Assembly: GCF_000785435.2 (NCBI RefSeq)
Contig: NZ_JTDB02000003.1
Span: 62,001-126,000 of the forward strand
Source: Paraburkholderia sacchari
GTDB lineage: Bacteria; Pseudomonadota; Gammaproteobacteria; Burkholderiales; Burkholderiaceae
Direction: 5' to 3'
Length of the DNA stretch: 64,000 bases
Each line of letters starts with the position of its first letter. The first letter of the stretch is position 1. Below, in pieces: positions 1 through 8,809 of the stretch. Both the position numbers and the translations under genes were made by a program. The notes beneath the pieces are model-generated. The model searched no databases, was not told the DNA's origin, and saw only the letters and a program-made list of their open reading frames with translations.

Positions 1-448
1 CCATGCCGTCGAAGCCGTCCGGCGCAACGATGCCGAGCTTGATGCCGGGCGCTTCGTCGGCGCGGTTCAGGTGCGATTGCATCATCGCGCCCGGGTGGAA
101 GGCCGTGATCTGGTTGTTCTCGAGATCGGTCGTGATCATCGCTTGTGCCGACCACGTGTCGGGCAGCACACGCACGTGCGTCTTCGAGAGGCCGAGCGTG
201 TCGAGGCGTTCGAGATAAGGTTGCGCATCGGCGCCGCCAAGCGTCGCCATGATGCGCGCGTCGCCGCCAAGCAGATGCAGCGAGTAAGCGATATTGCCCG
301 CGCAGCCGCCGAATTCGCGGCGCATCGTCGGCACGAGAAAGCTCACGTTCAGGATGTGCACCTGCTCGGGCAGGATGTGTTCCCGAAAGCGGCCTTCGAA
401 AGTCATGATGTTGTCGTAGGCGAGCGAGCCGCAGATCAGCGTAGCCAA
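1..448 (-). CDS. PfkB-family carbohydrate/nucleoside kinase (partial, 3' end outside window)
   Basis: The first 149 codons of a ribokinase-fold sugar or nucleoside kinase, read leftward off the window edge. The protein opens MATLICGSLAYDNIM, the usual glycine-rich first strand of PfkB kinases, and has the N-terminal substrate-side motif EFGGCAGNIAYSLHLLGG near residues 45-62. The start is a TTG at 446-448, preceded by AGGAAT at suitable spacing; no ATG fits. The ATP-binding C-terminal half lies outside the window, so the substrate (adenosine, ribose or another sugar) cannot be told. It lies 109 bp downstream of tpx on the same strand. The family is sure, the substrate open. Confidence 0.85.
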   Translation of the reverse strand, partial: MATLICGSLAYDNIMTFEGRFREHILPEQVHILNVSFLVPTMRREFGGCAGNIAYSLHLLGGDARIMATLGGADAQPYLERLDTLGLSKTHVRVLPDTWSAQAMITTDLENNQITAFHPGAMMQSHLNRADEAPGIKLGIVAPDGFDGM

Positions 449-557
449 GGCAGGGATTCCTGTAATGCGTTTGGGTGTGGGAGGCGGCGCGCCGTGAGCG
501 GCACTGGGCCGGCATGGCGCCGGGGCAGTGTCCAGCTCGCGCGCACCGCGACGGGTA

Positions 558-1058
558 TTACTTCAGTGCGGCGAGCGCGGCGTCGTAGTTCGGCTCATTC
601 TTGATTTCGCTAACGCGCTCGGCGTAGACGACGTTGTCGTTCGCGTCGATGACCACCACGGCGCGCGCCGTGAGACCCGTCAGCGGGCCGCTCGTGACGT
701 CCACGCCGTAGGCTTGCGCGAACTCATGGCCGCGGAAGGTCGATGCCGTGACGACGTTCTCGATCCCTTCGGTCGTGCAAAAGCGCGCGGCGGCGAACGG
801 CAGGTCGGCCGAGATCACGACGACGGCCGTGTTGTCGAGCTTGGCTGCGGCTTCGTTGAACTTGCGCGTGGAGGTGGCGCAGACCGGCGTGTCGAGGCTC
901 GGCACGATGTTCAGCACCTTGCGCTTGCCAGCGAAATCGGCGAGCGAGACGGTATTGAGGTCGCGGCCGACGAGCGAGAATGCGGGGGCCTTTTGGCCCG
1001 CCGTCGGGAATGTGCCTGCGACGTCGATCGGGTTACCGCCTAGCGTGACTTGACTCAT
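558..1058 (-). CDS. tpx: Thiol peroxidase Tpx (atypical 2-Cys peroxiredoxin)
   Basis: A 166-residue peroxiredoxin that reduces hydrogen peroxide and organic hydroperoxides with electrons from thioredoxin. The peroxidatic cysteine is C60 in [15 protein letters not shown] and the resolving cysteine is C94 in ARFCTTEG, the spacing of E. coli Tpx. Length is standard and there is no signal peptide in this sequence. The start [11 protein letters not shown] matches the family. Its upstream gap holds two strong GC hairpins that probably end transcription of the preceding DUF3426 gene, so tpx may have its own promoter. Confidence 0.97.
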   Translation of the reverse strand: MSQVTLGGNPIDVAGTFPTAGQKAPAFSLVGRDLNTVSLADFAGKRKVLNIVPSLDTPVCATSTRKFNEAAAKLDNTAVVVISADLPFAAARFCTTEGIENVVTASTFRGHEFAQAYGVDVTSGPLTGLTARAVVVIDANDNVVYAERVSEIKNEPNYDAALAALK

Positions 1059-1097
1059 GATGTGCTCTCCGAATGTATTGCTCTAGTGGTGAAGGGT

Positions 1098-1156
1098 GCG
1101 CCCGGCGTGGCCGGGCGCAGGAAACGCGCGCCGGCGCAAAGGGGAGCGCCGGCGCG
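1098..1156 (-). terminator. Two tandem GC-rich hairpins between the DUF3426 gene and tpx
   Basis: Two perfect inverted repeats lie between the stop of the DUF3426 gene and the start of tpx. The first met on the minus strand has 11-bp arms (1127-1137 and 1146-1156) around an 8-nt loop. The second has 9-bp arms (1098-1106 and 1110-1118) around a 3-nt loop. Only a short T stretch (TTTCC) follows the first stem, so this is not a textbook intrinsic terminator, but position and stem strength suit a transcription stop or mRNA-end stabiliser. Confidence 0.55.
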
Positions 1157-1160
1157 GAAT

Positions 1161-2354
1161 TCAGGGGTAGAAGATTTCGATGCGGAAGTTCGACGCTACA
1201 ACGTTGCCGGTGTCGAGCCGCACGATCATCGTCTGCGTGCTATGCGGGGCCATGCCGGCTTCGATGGGCGTGCCAGGCGGCGCGTAGTCCTGCGGCCACA
1301 GCACGCGGCGCAGAACGATGTTGTTCTGGCGGTCGAGCAGCGTGAGCTCCATGGCCGGCCACGCGAGCGCCACGTCGAATCGGTTATGCAGCGGCACCTT
1401 CAGCTCCAGGTGATGCGGGTCGTCCACCTGGCGCAGATCGGATGGCCGGACCTGCAGGCCGTCGATGTCGCGCGGCGGGCGCAACTGGCACCCGAGCTGC
1501 GCGCAGGCCTGTTGATAGTAGGGCTGCGAGGCGGGCCAGTGGACCATCACGGTTTCGCGCATCCACCACGCAAGCTGAGCGGCGAGCGTCGCGAGGAGCA
1601 CGAGCGCGATCAGCACGCCTACGATGCGCCAGCCCGTGTGGCGCTTCGCGCGAGCGGGCGCTTCTCGCGTGACCGCGAAGGGTTCGCCGGTGGCGTTGGG
1701 TTCGAGCGCGGTGAACGCGGGGGCAGCCGACGGCCCAGCCGGCGCGCGCCGCAGCACGGGCTCGGGGTCGGCATGGTGACGGTGAATGGCTTCGTTCGCC
1801 GAAAGAGTCGGCTCGACGGGAGCGGGTGCACCGGGTTGCCGGGCAGGTGCGGCGCTGCGTCCAGCGCCAGGCGGGAGCGTGGGCTCGGCGTCGCGGGCGA
1901 GGCGCATTTCGACGTTGCGTGCCGGGGCAAGGCCTGCACGCGGCAGGCTGCTGCCGTTGTATTGCAGGCTGGGGTCGAGGTTGCTGTCCGCGCGCGGAGC
2001 CCATGGGTCCCAGCCGCGGCCCGAGAAGTTTGGCGCTTGACGCGATGCGGATTCCGCAGATGGAGCCGCAGGCTCGCCTTGCGGTGGCTGATCGGGCGCT
2101 TGAGCGGCTTGAGCGGCAGCTTGCACAGCAGCGGCCTGCTGAGCGGATGGCGCAGCCAGGCTTGCGGCGATATCGGGCGCGACAGGCGTGGCCTGAGCGA
2201 AATCGCCGTTTTCGGGCAGCTCGTACAGGCTACCCGACGCGTCGAACGCTTCCTGACAGTGCCCGCAGCGCACGAGGCCGCGACGCGCGGCGAGGTGTGC
2301 GGGCTGAATACGGAAAACGGTTTCGCAGAAGGGACAGCGCGTTGCCAGAAGCAT
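1161..2354 (-). CDS. Zinc-ribbon / DUF3426 single-span membrane protein
   Basis: A 397-residue protein of unknown function in the MJ0042 zinc-finger plus DUF3426 family. The N-terminus carries a zinc ribbon with ligands C7, C10, C30 and C33 (CPFC...CGHC). A long Ala/Pro/Gln-rich low-complexity linker follows to about residue 235, then one membrane span near residues 240-260 (GWRIVGVLIALVLLATLAAQ) and a C-terminal DUF3426 domain, predicted outside the cytoplasm. An ATG lies 16 codons upstream, but MLLATRCPFC at 2354 places the finger at the extreme N-terminus as in relatives. It follows prmA at 98 bp on the same strand and is probably cotranscribed. Role unknown. Confidence 0.85.
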   Translation of the reverse strand: MLLATRCPFCETVFRIQPAHLAARRGLVRCGHCQEAFDASGSLYELPENGDFAQATPVAPDIAASLAAPSAQQAAAVQAAAQAAQAPDQPPQGEPAAPSAESASRQAPNFSGRGWDPWAPRADSNLDPSLQYNGSSLPRAGLAPARNVEMRLARDAEPTLPPGAGRSAAPARQPGAPAPVEPTLSANEAIHRHHADPEPVLRRAPAGPSAAPAFTALEPNATGEPFAVTREAPARAKRHTGWRIVGVLIALVLLATLAAQLAWWMRETVMVHWPASQPYYQQACAQLGCQLRPPRDIDGLQVRPSDLRQVDDPHHLELKVPLHNRFDVALAWPAMELTLLDRQNNIVLRRVLWPQDYAPPGTPIEAGMAPHSTQTMIVRLDTGNVVASNFRIEIFYP

Positions 2355-2452
2355 GTGTGCCGTGGAACCGGAGGGTTGGCGATACTCGCATTCTACTGGC
2401 AATCCACGGCGGCCTACGACTTCGCGCCTTGCTCATGGGGCGCGAACAGGTT

Positions 2453-3349
2453 TTACGCGCGCCGCGTACCGGCGAGGCAAACCCAGCCTTCGTGCTCACG
2501 CCAGACCGAGATGTCGATCCATTGTGCGTAGACCTGAGCGACTTCCTCGGCCTGACGCGCGAGAATGCCCGAGAGCGCAATGCGTCCGCCCGGCTTCACG
2601 CGCGACGACAACATCGACGCCATCAGCTTGAGCGGATTCGAAAGAATGTTGGCGACCACGATGTCGAACTCGCCCGCCGGGCAGTCGTCGGGCAGGCCGT
2701 AGGCGACGTCGGCGCGATTGCGCTCGCTGTTCTGGCGTGCCGATTCGACCGCCTGCGGGTCGATGTCGATGCCGATCACCGATTGCGCGCCACACTTCTT
2801 CGCGAGGATTGCGAGGATGCCCGAACCGCAGCCGTAGTCGAGCAGAGAATTGCCCGGTTGAACGTGCTGCTCGAGCCACTCCATGCACAGCCGCGTAGTG
2901 GGGTGGCTGCCGGTGCCGAACGCGAGGCCCGGATCGAGTTCGAGCACGAGCGCGTCAGGGTCGGGGGCATCGTGCCACGAGGGCACGACCCAGATGCGTT
3001 CCCCGATCTGGATCGGATCGAATTGCGATTGCGTGAGCCGCACCCAGTCCTGCTCTTCGACTTCGCGCAGCGAGAACTTTGGCGTTTCAGCGAGACCGAC
3101 CTCGTTCGCGGCGGCCGCGAGCAGCACGGCGGGATCCTGATCGTTGCCGATCAGCGCGATCACGCGCGAATGCTGCCATGCGGTGCGCTCGGGCGTGAGG
3201 CCCGGCTCGCCGAAGAGCGGCTGCTCGTCGGGCGTGTCGGCATCGGCGTCTTCCACCGACACCGAGAGGGCGCCAAGCTCGATCAGCGCGTCGGAGAGTG
3301 CTTCCGCGCGATTGCGATCCAGCTCGACGATCAGTTCCCGATAGCTCAT
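2453..3349 (-). CDS. prmA: Ribosomal protein L11 methyltransferase PrmA
   Basis: A SAM-dependent enzyme that methylates ribosomal protein L11 (in E. coli, trimethylating the N-terminus and lysines). The 298 residues match the family length. An N-terminal substrate-recognition domain is followed by a Rossmann methyltransferase with the PrmA hallmark FGTGSHPTT (residues 144-152), SAM motif I DYGCGSG (171-177) and ANILSNPLK in motif IV. The stop of accC lies 3 bp upstream of this start, so prmA is translated from the acc operon mRNA. Confidence 0.96.
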   Translation of the reverse strand: MSYRELIVELDRNRAEALSDALIELGALSVSVEDADADTPDEQPLFGEPGLTPERTAWQHSRVIALIGNDQDPAVLLAAAANEVGLAETPKFSLREVEEQDWVRLTQSQFDPIQIGERIWVVPSWHDAPDPDALVLELDPGLAFGTGSHPTTRLCMEWLEQHVQPGNSLLDYGCGSGILAILAKKCGAQSVIGIDIDPQAVESARQNSERNRADVAYGLPDDCPAGEFDIVVANILSNPLKLMASMLSSRVKPGGRIALSGILARQAEEVAQVYAQWIDISVWREHEGWVCLAGTRRA

Positions 3350-3352
3350 GAA

Positions 3353-4720
3353 TTACGCTTCATCCTTCTTCACAGCCTGACGTTCGGCCAGACGGCTTTC
3401 GAGGTAGTGAATGCTCGTGCCGCCTTCAACGAACTTCGCGTCGAGCATCAGCTCGCGGTGCAGCGGAATGTTGGTCAGGATGCCTTCGACCACCATTTCC
3501 GAGAGCGCGATGCGCATGCGCTGAATGGCCTGCTCGCGCGTGGCGCCGTAGGTGATCAGCTTGCCGATCATCGAATCATAGTTCGGCGGCACGAAATAAC
3601 CATTGTAGGCGTGGGAATCGACGCGCACGCCCGGGCCGCCCGGCATGTGCCACGAGGTGAGACGTCCCGGCGAAGGCGTGAACTTGAACGGATCTTCGGC
3701 GTTGATGCGGCACTCGATCGCGTGGCCCTTCAACTGGATGTCGCGCTGGCGGAACGAGAGCTTTTCGCCCGCGGCGATGCGGATCTGCTCCTGCACGATG
3801 TCGATGCCGGTGATCAGCTCCGTGACCGGGTGCTCGACCTGCACGCGCGTGTTCATTTCGATGAAGTAGAACTCGCCGTTTTCGTAGAGGAATTCGAACG
3901 TGCCCGCGCCGAGGTAGCCCATCTTCTTGCAGGCGTCGGCGCAACGGTCGCCGATGCGGTCGAGCAGGCGGCGCGCGATGCCCGGCGCCGGTGCCTCTTC
4001 GATCACCTTCTGGTGGCGGCGCTGCATCGAGCAGTCGCGCTCGCCGAGCCACACGGCATTCTTGAACGAGTCCGCGAGGATCTGAATCTCGATGTGACGC
4101 GGATTCTCGAGGTACTTCTCCATGTAGACCTGCGGGTTGCCGAACGCACGGCCCGCTTCCTCGCGCGTCATGTTGACCGCGTTCACGAGCGCTGCTTCCG
4201 TGTGCACGACGCGCATGCCGCGTCCGCCGCCGCCACCGGCCGCCTTGATGATGACGGGGTAGCCGATCGCACGCGCGATCTTCACGATTTCCTTCGGATC
4301 GTCGGGCAGCGCGCCTTCCGAGCCCGGCACGCAAGGCACGCCGGTCTTGATCATGGTCTGCTTGGCCGTGACCTTGTCGCCCATCATGCGGATCGTTTCA
4401 GGGCGCGGGCCGATGAACGTGAAGCCCGATTGCTCGACGCGCTCGGCGAAGTCCGCGTTCTCGGAGAGGAAGCCGTAGCCGGGGTGGATCGCTTCGGCGT
4501 CGGTGACTTCGGCCGCGCTGATGAGCGCCGGCATGTTCAGATAGCTCAGGTTCGAAGGGGCCGGGCCGATGCAGACCGCCTCGTCGGCGAGCTTCACGTA
4601 CTTGGCTTCCTTGTCGGCTTCCGAATAGACAACGACCGTCTTGACGCCGAGCTCGCGGCACGCGCGCTGAATGCGCAGCGCGATTTCGCCACGGTTGGCA
4701 ATGAGGATTTTTTCAAACAT
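3353..4720 (-). CDS. accC: Acetyl-CoA carboxylase, biotin carboxylase subunit
   Basis: Biotin carboxylase of the multisubunit acetyl-CoA carboxylase. It carboxylates the biotin on AccB with bicarbonate and ATP, the first committed step of fatty acid synthesis. The 455 residues carry the N-terminal [11 protein letters not shown] fold, the glycine-rich ATP-grasp loop [13 protein letters not shown], the metal-binding region [16 protein letters not shown] and the catalytic [13 protein letters not shown] segment. It follows accB by 22 bp and precedes prmA by 3 bp, giving an aroQ-accB-accC-prmA transcription unit. No departure from the family is seen. Confidence 0.98.
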   Translation of the reverse strand: MFEKILIANRGEIALRIQRACRELGVKTVVVYSEADKEAKYVKLADEAVCIGPAPSNLSYLNMPALISAAEVTDAEAIHPGYGFLSENADFAERVEQSGFTFIGPRPETIRMMGDKVTAKQTMIKTGVPCVPGSEGALPDDPKEIVKIARAIGYPVIIKAAGGGGGRGMRVVHTEAALVNAVNMTREEAGRAFGNPQVYMEKYLENPRHIEIQILADSFKNAVWLGERDCSMQRRHQKVIEEAPAPGIARRLLDRIGDRCADACKKMGYLGAGTFEFLYENGEFYFIEMNTRVQVEHPVTELITGIDIVQEQIRIAAGEKLSFRQRDIQLKGHAIECRINAEDPFKFTPSPGRLTSWHMPGGPGVRVDSHAYNGYFVPPNYDSMIGKLITYGATREQAIQRMRIALSEMVVEGILTNIPLHRELMLDAKFVEGGTSIHYLESRLAERQAVKKDEA

Positions 4721-4742
4721 GGTGGGTATTCGCCCTCGCGCC

Positions 4743-5213
4743 TTAGGCGATCACGAAGAGCGGCTGGCCGTATTCGACTGCCTGACCGTTTTCGACGAGG
4801 ATTTCCTTGACGACGCCGGCGGCGTCCGATTCGATCTCGTTGAGCAGCTTCATCGCTTCGATGATGCACAGCGTCTGGCCTTCCTTGACCGTGTCGCCCA
4901 CTTGCACGAACGGATCGGCGCCCGGCGACGGTGCGCGGTAGAACGTGCCGACCATCGGCGAGGTCACGACGTGGCCCTGCGGCAAGGCCGGTGCGGTAGC
5001 GGCGGGCGCGCCGACTTCGGCTGCGGGGGCCGGCGCGGCGGCGAGCGGGGCGCCGGCGATGGGGGCGGCGTATTGCGCAGGGCTTGGCTGCACGTAAACC
5101 GGCGGCGCGTTCTTGACGATGCGCACCTTGCCTTCGCCCTCGGTGACTTCGAGCTCCGAGATGCCTGATTCGGAGACGAGGTCGATCAGAGTCTTCAGCT
5201 TACGTAGATCCAT
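4743..5213 (-). CDS. accB: Biotin carboxyl carrier protein of acetyl-CoA carboxylase
   Basis: A 156-residue carrier whose biotin shuttles carboxyl between AccC and the AccAD transferase. The C-terminal biotinyl domain contains EAMKLLNE with the biotinylated lysine at K122. The thumb segment ([17 protein letters not shown]) typical of bacterial AccB is present. The middle is the usual flexible Ala/Pro-rich linker (about residues 40-78). The start [17 protein letters not shown] is canonical. It lies between aroQ and accC. Confidence 0.98.
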   Translation of the reverse strand: MDLRKLKTLIDLVSESGISELEVTEGEGKVRIVKNAPPVYVQPSPAQYAAPIAGAPLAAAPAPAAEVGAPAATAPALPQGHVVTSPMVGTFYRAPSPGADPFVQVGDTVKEGQTLCIIEAMKLLNEIESDAAGVVKEILVENGQAVEYGQPLFVIA

Positions 5214-5316
5214 GGTGCAGCCCCCTTGCTATGCATGCGTGAGGTGCCGGCGCGCGCGCCCGGCACGGGATTGGTGTTGTCTTGCAGAATGCGTTGGTTT
5301 CTTTTCGCCGCTGGAA

Positions 5317-5769
5317 TCACGCGGCCGAGCCGGCTGCGAGCCGGTCGAGCGCGTATTCGAGCGCGTAGAGATAACCCTTCCAGCCGAGGCCGCAGATGAC
5401 GCCTTCGGCCTGGTCGGAAAAATACGAGTGATGCCGGAAGGCTTCGCGGCGATGCACGTTCGAGAGATGAACCTCGACGAACGGGATTCCGACGCCTGCC
5501 AGCGCGTCCCGGATCGCCACGCTCGTGTGCGTGTACGCCGCCGGGTTGATCAGGATGAAATCCGTTTGTTCGCTGCGAGCCGCCTGGATGCGGTCCACCA
5601 GCGCGCCTTCGTGGTTGCTCTGAAAGGTTGCCAGCTCCACACCCGCATCGGCGGCACGGTCGGCGAGCGCCTGATCGATCTGTGGCAGCGTCACGCGCCC
5701 ATAGACCTCGGGTTCCCGGGTGCCGAGAAGATTGAGGTTGGGGCCGTGCAGAACCAGCAGTCGCGTCAT
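5317..5769 (-). CDS. aroQ: Type II 3-dehydroquinate dehydratase
   Basis: Third enzyme of the shikimate pathway, converting 3-dehydroquinate to 3-dehydroshikimate. The 150 residues match the dodecameric type II class. Visible active-site elements are [16 protein letters not shown] with R18 and catalytic Y23, the substrate-binding [17 protein letters not shown] and the catalytic-His region [11 protein letters not shown]. It is first gene of the aroQ-accB-accC unit and has a plausible sigma70 promoter 31 bp upstream. aroE of the same pathway lies at 11.7 kb. Confidence 0.97.
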   Translation of the reverse strand: MTRLLVLHGPNLNLLGTREPEVYGRVTLPQIDQALADRAADAGVELATFQSNHEGALVDRIQAARSEQTDFILINPAAYTHTSVAIRDALAGVGIPFVEVHLSNVHRREAFRHHSYFSDQAEGVICGLGWKGYLYALEYALDRLAAGSAA

Positions 5770-5799
5770 GGTGGCTTCTTTTTCCGTGGAATTGCGCGA

Positions 5800-5829
5800 A
5801 CTTTAGCGCTGATTAGAGAAATTTGTCTA
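5800..5829 (-). promoter_or_regulatory. Probable sigma70 promoter of aroQ-accB-accC-prmA
   Basis: On the minus strand a -35 box TAGACA (5824-5829; 5 of 6 to consensus) is followed after 18 bp by TAAAGT (5800-5805). The region around it is more A/T-rich than the flanking genes, and the expected start site would give a leader of about 25 nt before the aroQ ATG. Assigned by eye. Confidence 0.5.
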
Positions 5830-5974
5830 GTTTTCCATAAGATCGATATGGCCCCGAGCGCGGCTTGCAAGACCCGCCCGGGCCGATCTCCTGCGAATTT
5901 CCCTGAATTTCGCGGCAAAAAGTGCCGTACGCCCGTTAAGCCGCGGTCAATTGTTCCGCGGTATTTGGGGCGCG

Positions 5975-6526
5975 TCAGAGTGTATCAAGCGTGTGGCGCA
6001 GCTCGTCCATCTTGATTTGGCCTAATTTTGTTGCACGTACCGTGCCGTTCGCGTCGATTACGACGGTGTAGGGCAAGCCGCCGGCGGCATTTCCGAACGC
6101 GCGCGCCACGTCGGCGCCGCCGAATCCGGCGATGTAGATCGGGTAGTCCACAGGCACTTTCTTGAGGAAGTTCTGGATGTTCGCGGCGGAATCGACGCCG
6201 AGGCCGACGAACTGGATGCCTTTCTTCGCGTACTCGCGCTGCAGCGCGGCGAGCTCGGGCATCTCTTCGACACAAGGCCCGCACCAGGACGCCCAGAAGT
6301 TGACCACGATCGTGCGGCCCTTATACATGGAGAGCGATTGGGGTTTGCCGTCGGGTGTGGTCACGGCAGCGGTCCACAGCTGACCGACCGCATCGGGTTT
6401 GCTGGCGACCGATGCCGCATCGGCTACGCCGGTGTTGCCGCTGTTTGCATAATGTCCGGCCAGGATGCCGCCGCCAGCTGCCACCGCCGCCACTGCGACG
6501 CCGGCAAGAATCCGCTTCATGTTCAT
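5975..6526 (-). CDS. TlpA-like thioredoxin-fold protein (membrane-anchored or exported)
   Basis: A 183-residue thiol-disulfide protein of the TlpA/ResA redoxin group, acting outside the cytoplasm. An N-terminal hydrophobic signal or anchor (residues 5-24) precedes a thioredoxin domain with active site WCGPC (C82, C85) and the cis-proline segment GGLPYTVV. Such proteins reduce target cysteines, for example in cytochrome c maturation or redox repair; the partner cannot be told here. The start could be the first ATG (6526) or the second, two codons on (MKRILAGV). It follows the unassigned gene at 6549-7193 by 22 bp and is likely cotranscribed with it. Confidence 0.9.
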   Translation of the reverse strand: MNMKRILAGVAVAAVAAGGGILAGHYANSGNTGVADAASVASKPDAVGQLWTAAVTTPDGKPQSLSMYKGRTIVVNFWASWCGPCVEEMPELAALQREYAKKGIQFVGLGVDSAANIQNFLKKVPVDYPIYIAGFGGADVARAFGNAAGGLPYTVVIDANGTVRATKLGQIKMDELRHTLDTL

Positions 6527-6548
6527 TGCTGCGTTTGATCTATATGAG

Positions 6549-7193
6549 TCAGGTGGTGGAAGAGGTGGCGCCGCTTTCGTTGATCAGCGCCTGGAGCGCC
6601 TGCGCATTCGCGCGCGGCAGCCGCCCGCGGGCATCGGCGCGCACCGCGCCGCGCAGGTCGTCGGTATTGTAGAGCGCAATATGAATGCCCACCGGCTCCT
6701 CGTTTCGCGATGGCTGCCACATGAAACTGAACGTTTCCACGTAGCCGCGCGCCGCGAAATGACGCGTTTCCGAGACGTCGTACTGCACGTTCGCGTTCAG
6801 AAGCCAGATTGCGACATCTTTCGCGTTATCGCAAAAAATCTGCAGATGGATGTCCGAGTGCTCGCCGGCCGTGCCGTTGAGCACGGCGCCGGTGAGGAAC
6901 GGATTGAACGGTTCGAGCCGCCGCATCCATTCGAGTGCGATCTCGCGCAGGCGCCGCAGAATCGCGGGCTGGTGCTCGCCCTGAAAGAGGGCCTGATATT
7001 CGCGGATTTCGTCTTCGATCTGGTCGTTGTCGGGCAGCCAGGCGCCTTCGATGCGCGCGTCCCCCGCAACCTGCCGCGCGGCTTTGCGTTTGGCGGTGGC
7101 GTAGTCGAGGCCGTCCTCGGCAATCATCCTTGCTGCCGCGATGGCGATTTCCTCGCGCACGCGCTGGGGATCGAAATGTGATCTGCGAACCAT
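6549..7193 (-). CDS. Conserved hypothetical protein, degenerate nucleotidyltransferase-like core
   Basis: A 214-residue soluble protein I cannot assign to a characterised family. The N-terminal third is helical and basic (AAARMIAEDGLDYATAKRKA). The middle holds LTGAVLNGTAGEHSDIHLQIF (about residues 100-120), resembling the polymerase-beta-type nucleotidyltransferase signature G[ST]xxxxxSDhDh, except that the second acidic residue is histidine. I infer an inactive or divergent nucleotidyltransferase. It is transcribed divergently from mpl across 212 bp and followed closely by a TlpA-like gene. The context hints at an envelope role but proves none. Confidence 0.7.
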   Translation of the reverse strand: MVRRSHFDPQRVREEIAIAAARMIAEDGLDYATAKRKAARQVAGDARIEGAWLPDNDQIEDEIREYQALFQGEHQPAILRRLREIALEWMRRLEPFNPFLTGAVLNGTAGEHSDIHLQIFCDNAKDVAIWLLNANVQYDVSETRHFAARGYVETFSFMWQPSRNEEPVGIHIALYNTDDLRGAVRADARGRLPRANAQALQALINESGATSSTT

Positions 7194-7405
7194 GCGCTCA
7201 TGATACTAGAGATCGTATGGCGTCCTTGTTCGGCCCCGGGCCGCGGATGCGCCCGCAGCGGCGGCGAAAAAGCCGCAGGGCGTCGGGTACAATACCGATC
7301 TTTGCTCCGGCGGCCTGGCGCCGCCGTTCTGCGTTGCCCATCCCGGTAAACCGCTTGACCCCGCTTTAACCCTTTTTCACGACGCCCGCGCGGCGCGACA
7401 GGCTT

Positions 7406-8809
7406 ATGCACATCCATATCCTCGGCATCTGCGGCACGTTCATGGGCGGTCTCGCCGTGCTCGCGCGCAGCGCGGGCCACACGGTGACCGGCTGCGACGC
7501 AGGCGTGTATCCGCCGATGAGCACCCAGCTCGAAGCACAGGGTATCCGCCTGATCGAGGGTTACGACGCAAGCCAGACCGAACTCAATCCCGATCTCTAT
7601 GTGATCGGCAATGTGGTTTCGCGCGGCAATCCGCTGATGGAGGAAATCCTCAATCGCGGCCTGCCGTACACGTCGGGGCCGCAGTGGCTCGGCGAGCACG
7701 TGCTGCGCGACAAGTGGGTGCTAGCGGTGGCGGGCACGCACGGCAAGACCACCACGAGCTCGATGCTCGCGTGGCTGCTCGAAGACGCTGGCCTGAACCC
7801 CGGTTTTCTGATCGGCGGCGTGCCGCTGAACTTCGGCATCTCGGCGCGCCTGACCGATTCGAGCTTCTTCGTGATCGAAGCCGACGAGTACGATACGGCG
7901 TTCTTCGACAAGCGCTCGAAGTTCGTCCATTACCGTCCGCGCACGGCGGTGCTGAACAATCTCGAATTCGATCACGCCGATATCTTCCCCGATCTGGCCG
8001 CCATCGAAACGCAGTTCCACCATCTCGTGCGCACCATTCCGGGCGTGGGCCGCGTCGTATCGAATGGGCGCGAAGACGCGCTCGAACGCGTGCTTTCGCG
8101 CGGCGTGTGGAGCGATGTAGAGCGCTTCGGCGTGCAGGGCGGCTGGCAGGCGCTGCCCGCTGAAGAAGGGACGCCGCTCGATGAACGCTTCGCCGTCTAT
8201 CACAACAGCGAGCGTGTGGGCATGGTCGACTGGCAGATCCAGGGCGAGCACAACCGCATGAACGCGCTCGCGGCCATCGCCGCCGCGCGCAGCGTGGGCG
8301 TGCCGCCCGCGCAGGCCGCGGCTTCGCTGTCGACCTTCCGCAACGTCAAGCGCCGTATGGAAGTGCGCGGCAGCGTCGACGGCGTGACGGTTTATGACGA
8401 CTTCGCGCACCATCCCACGGCAATCGAAACGACGATCGCCGGGTTGCGCACGCGCATAGGCAACGGGGAAGGCGACAAGCGCACGCGTATTCTCGCCGTG
8501 CTCGAGCCGCGCTCGAACACGATGAAGCTCGGCGTGATGAAGGCGCAACTGCCCGGCAGTCTCGCCGACGCCGACCTCGTGTTCGGCTATGGCGCTCCGA
8601 GCGGCAAGGACGCACTCGGCTGGGATCTCGCTGGAGCGCTCGCGCCGCTGGGCGAGAAGGCGCACGCATATCACGATCTCGACGCGCTCGTGAAGGCGGT
8701 GGTGTCGGCCGCCCGTCCCGGCGACCAGGTGCTCGTGATGAGCAACGGCGGGTTTGGCGGCGTGCATCAGAAGCTGCTTGATGCGCTCTCGTCGAGGAGC
8801 ACGGCGTGA
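7406..8809 (+). CDS. mpl: UDP-N-acetylmuramate:L-Ala-gamma-D-Glu-meso-DAP ligase Mpl
   Basis: Murein-recycling ligase that joins the tripeptide released from old peptidoglycan to UDP-MurNAc using ATP. The 467 residues begin MHIHILGICGTFMGGLA, the nucleotide-sugar-binding Rossmann start typical of Mpl. The Mur-ligase P-loop AGTHGKTTT carries K114, and the central region VIEADEYDTAFFDKRSKF is characteristic. The C-terminal domain has YDDFAHHPTAIETT, diagnostic for MurC/Mpl. The next gene overlaps its stop by 4 bp. MurU and AmgK, also recycling enzymes, lie at 48-50 kb. Confidence 0.97.
   Translation: MHIHILGICGTFMGGLAVLARSAGHTVTGCDAGVYPPMSTQLEAQGIRLIEGYDASQTELNPDLYVIGNVVSRGNPLMEEILNRGLPYTSGPQWLGEHVLRDKWVLAVAGTHGKTTTSSMLAWLLEDAGLNPGFLIGGVPLNFGISARLTDSSFFVIEADEYDTAFFDKRSKFVHYRPRTAVLNNLEFDHADIFPDLAAIETQFHHLVRTIPGVGRVVSNGREDALERVLSRGVWSDVERFGVQGGWQALPAEEGTPLDERFAVYHNSERVGMVDWQIQGEHNRMNALAAIAAARSVGVPPAQAAASLSTFRNVKRRMEVRGSVDGVTVYDDFAHHPTAIETTIAGLRTRIGNGEGDKRTRILAVLEPRSNTMKLGVMKAQLPGSLADADLVFGYGAPSGKDALGWDLAGALAPLGEKAHAYHDLDALVKAVVSAARPGDQVLVMSNGGFGGVHQKLLDALSSRSTA

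Noticed and set aside
1826-4810. Very long antisense open frame (994 codons) opposite prmA and accC
   Set aside because: High GC keeps stop codons rare in antisense frames; the opposite strand holds unmistakable enzymes. The same applies to the long frames opposite aspS (27527-30571), the beta-oxidation genes (35444-38503) and the GGDEF-EAL gene (41153-44980).
7288-7293. TACAAT as the mpl promoter -10
   Set aside because: No acceptable -35 and a long leader; too weak to annotate.
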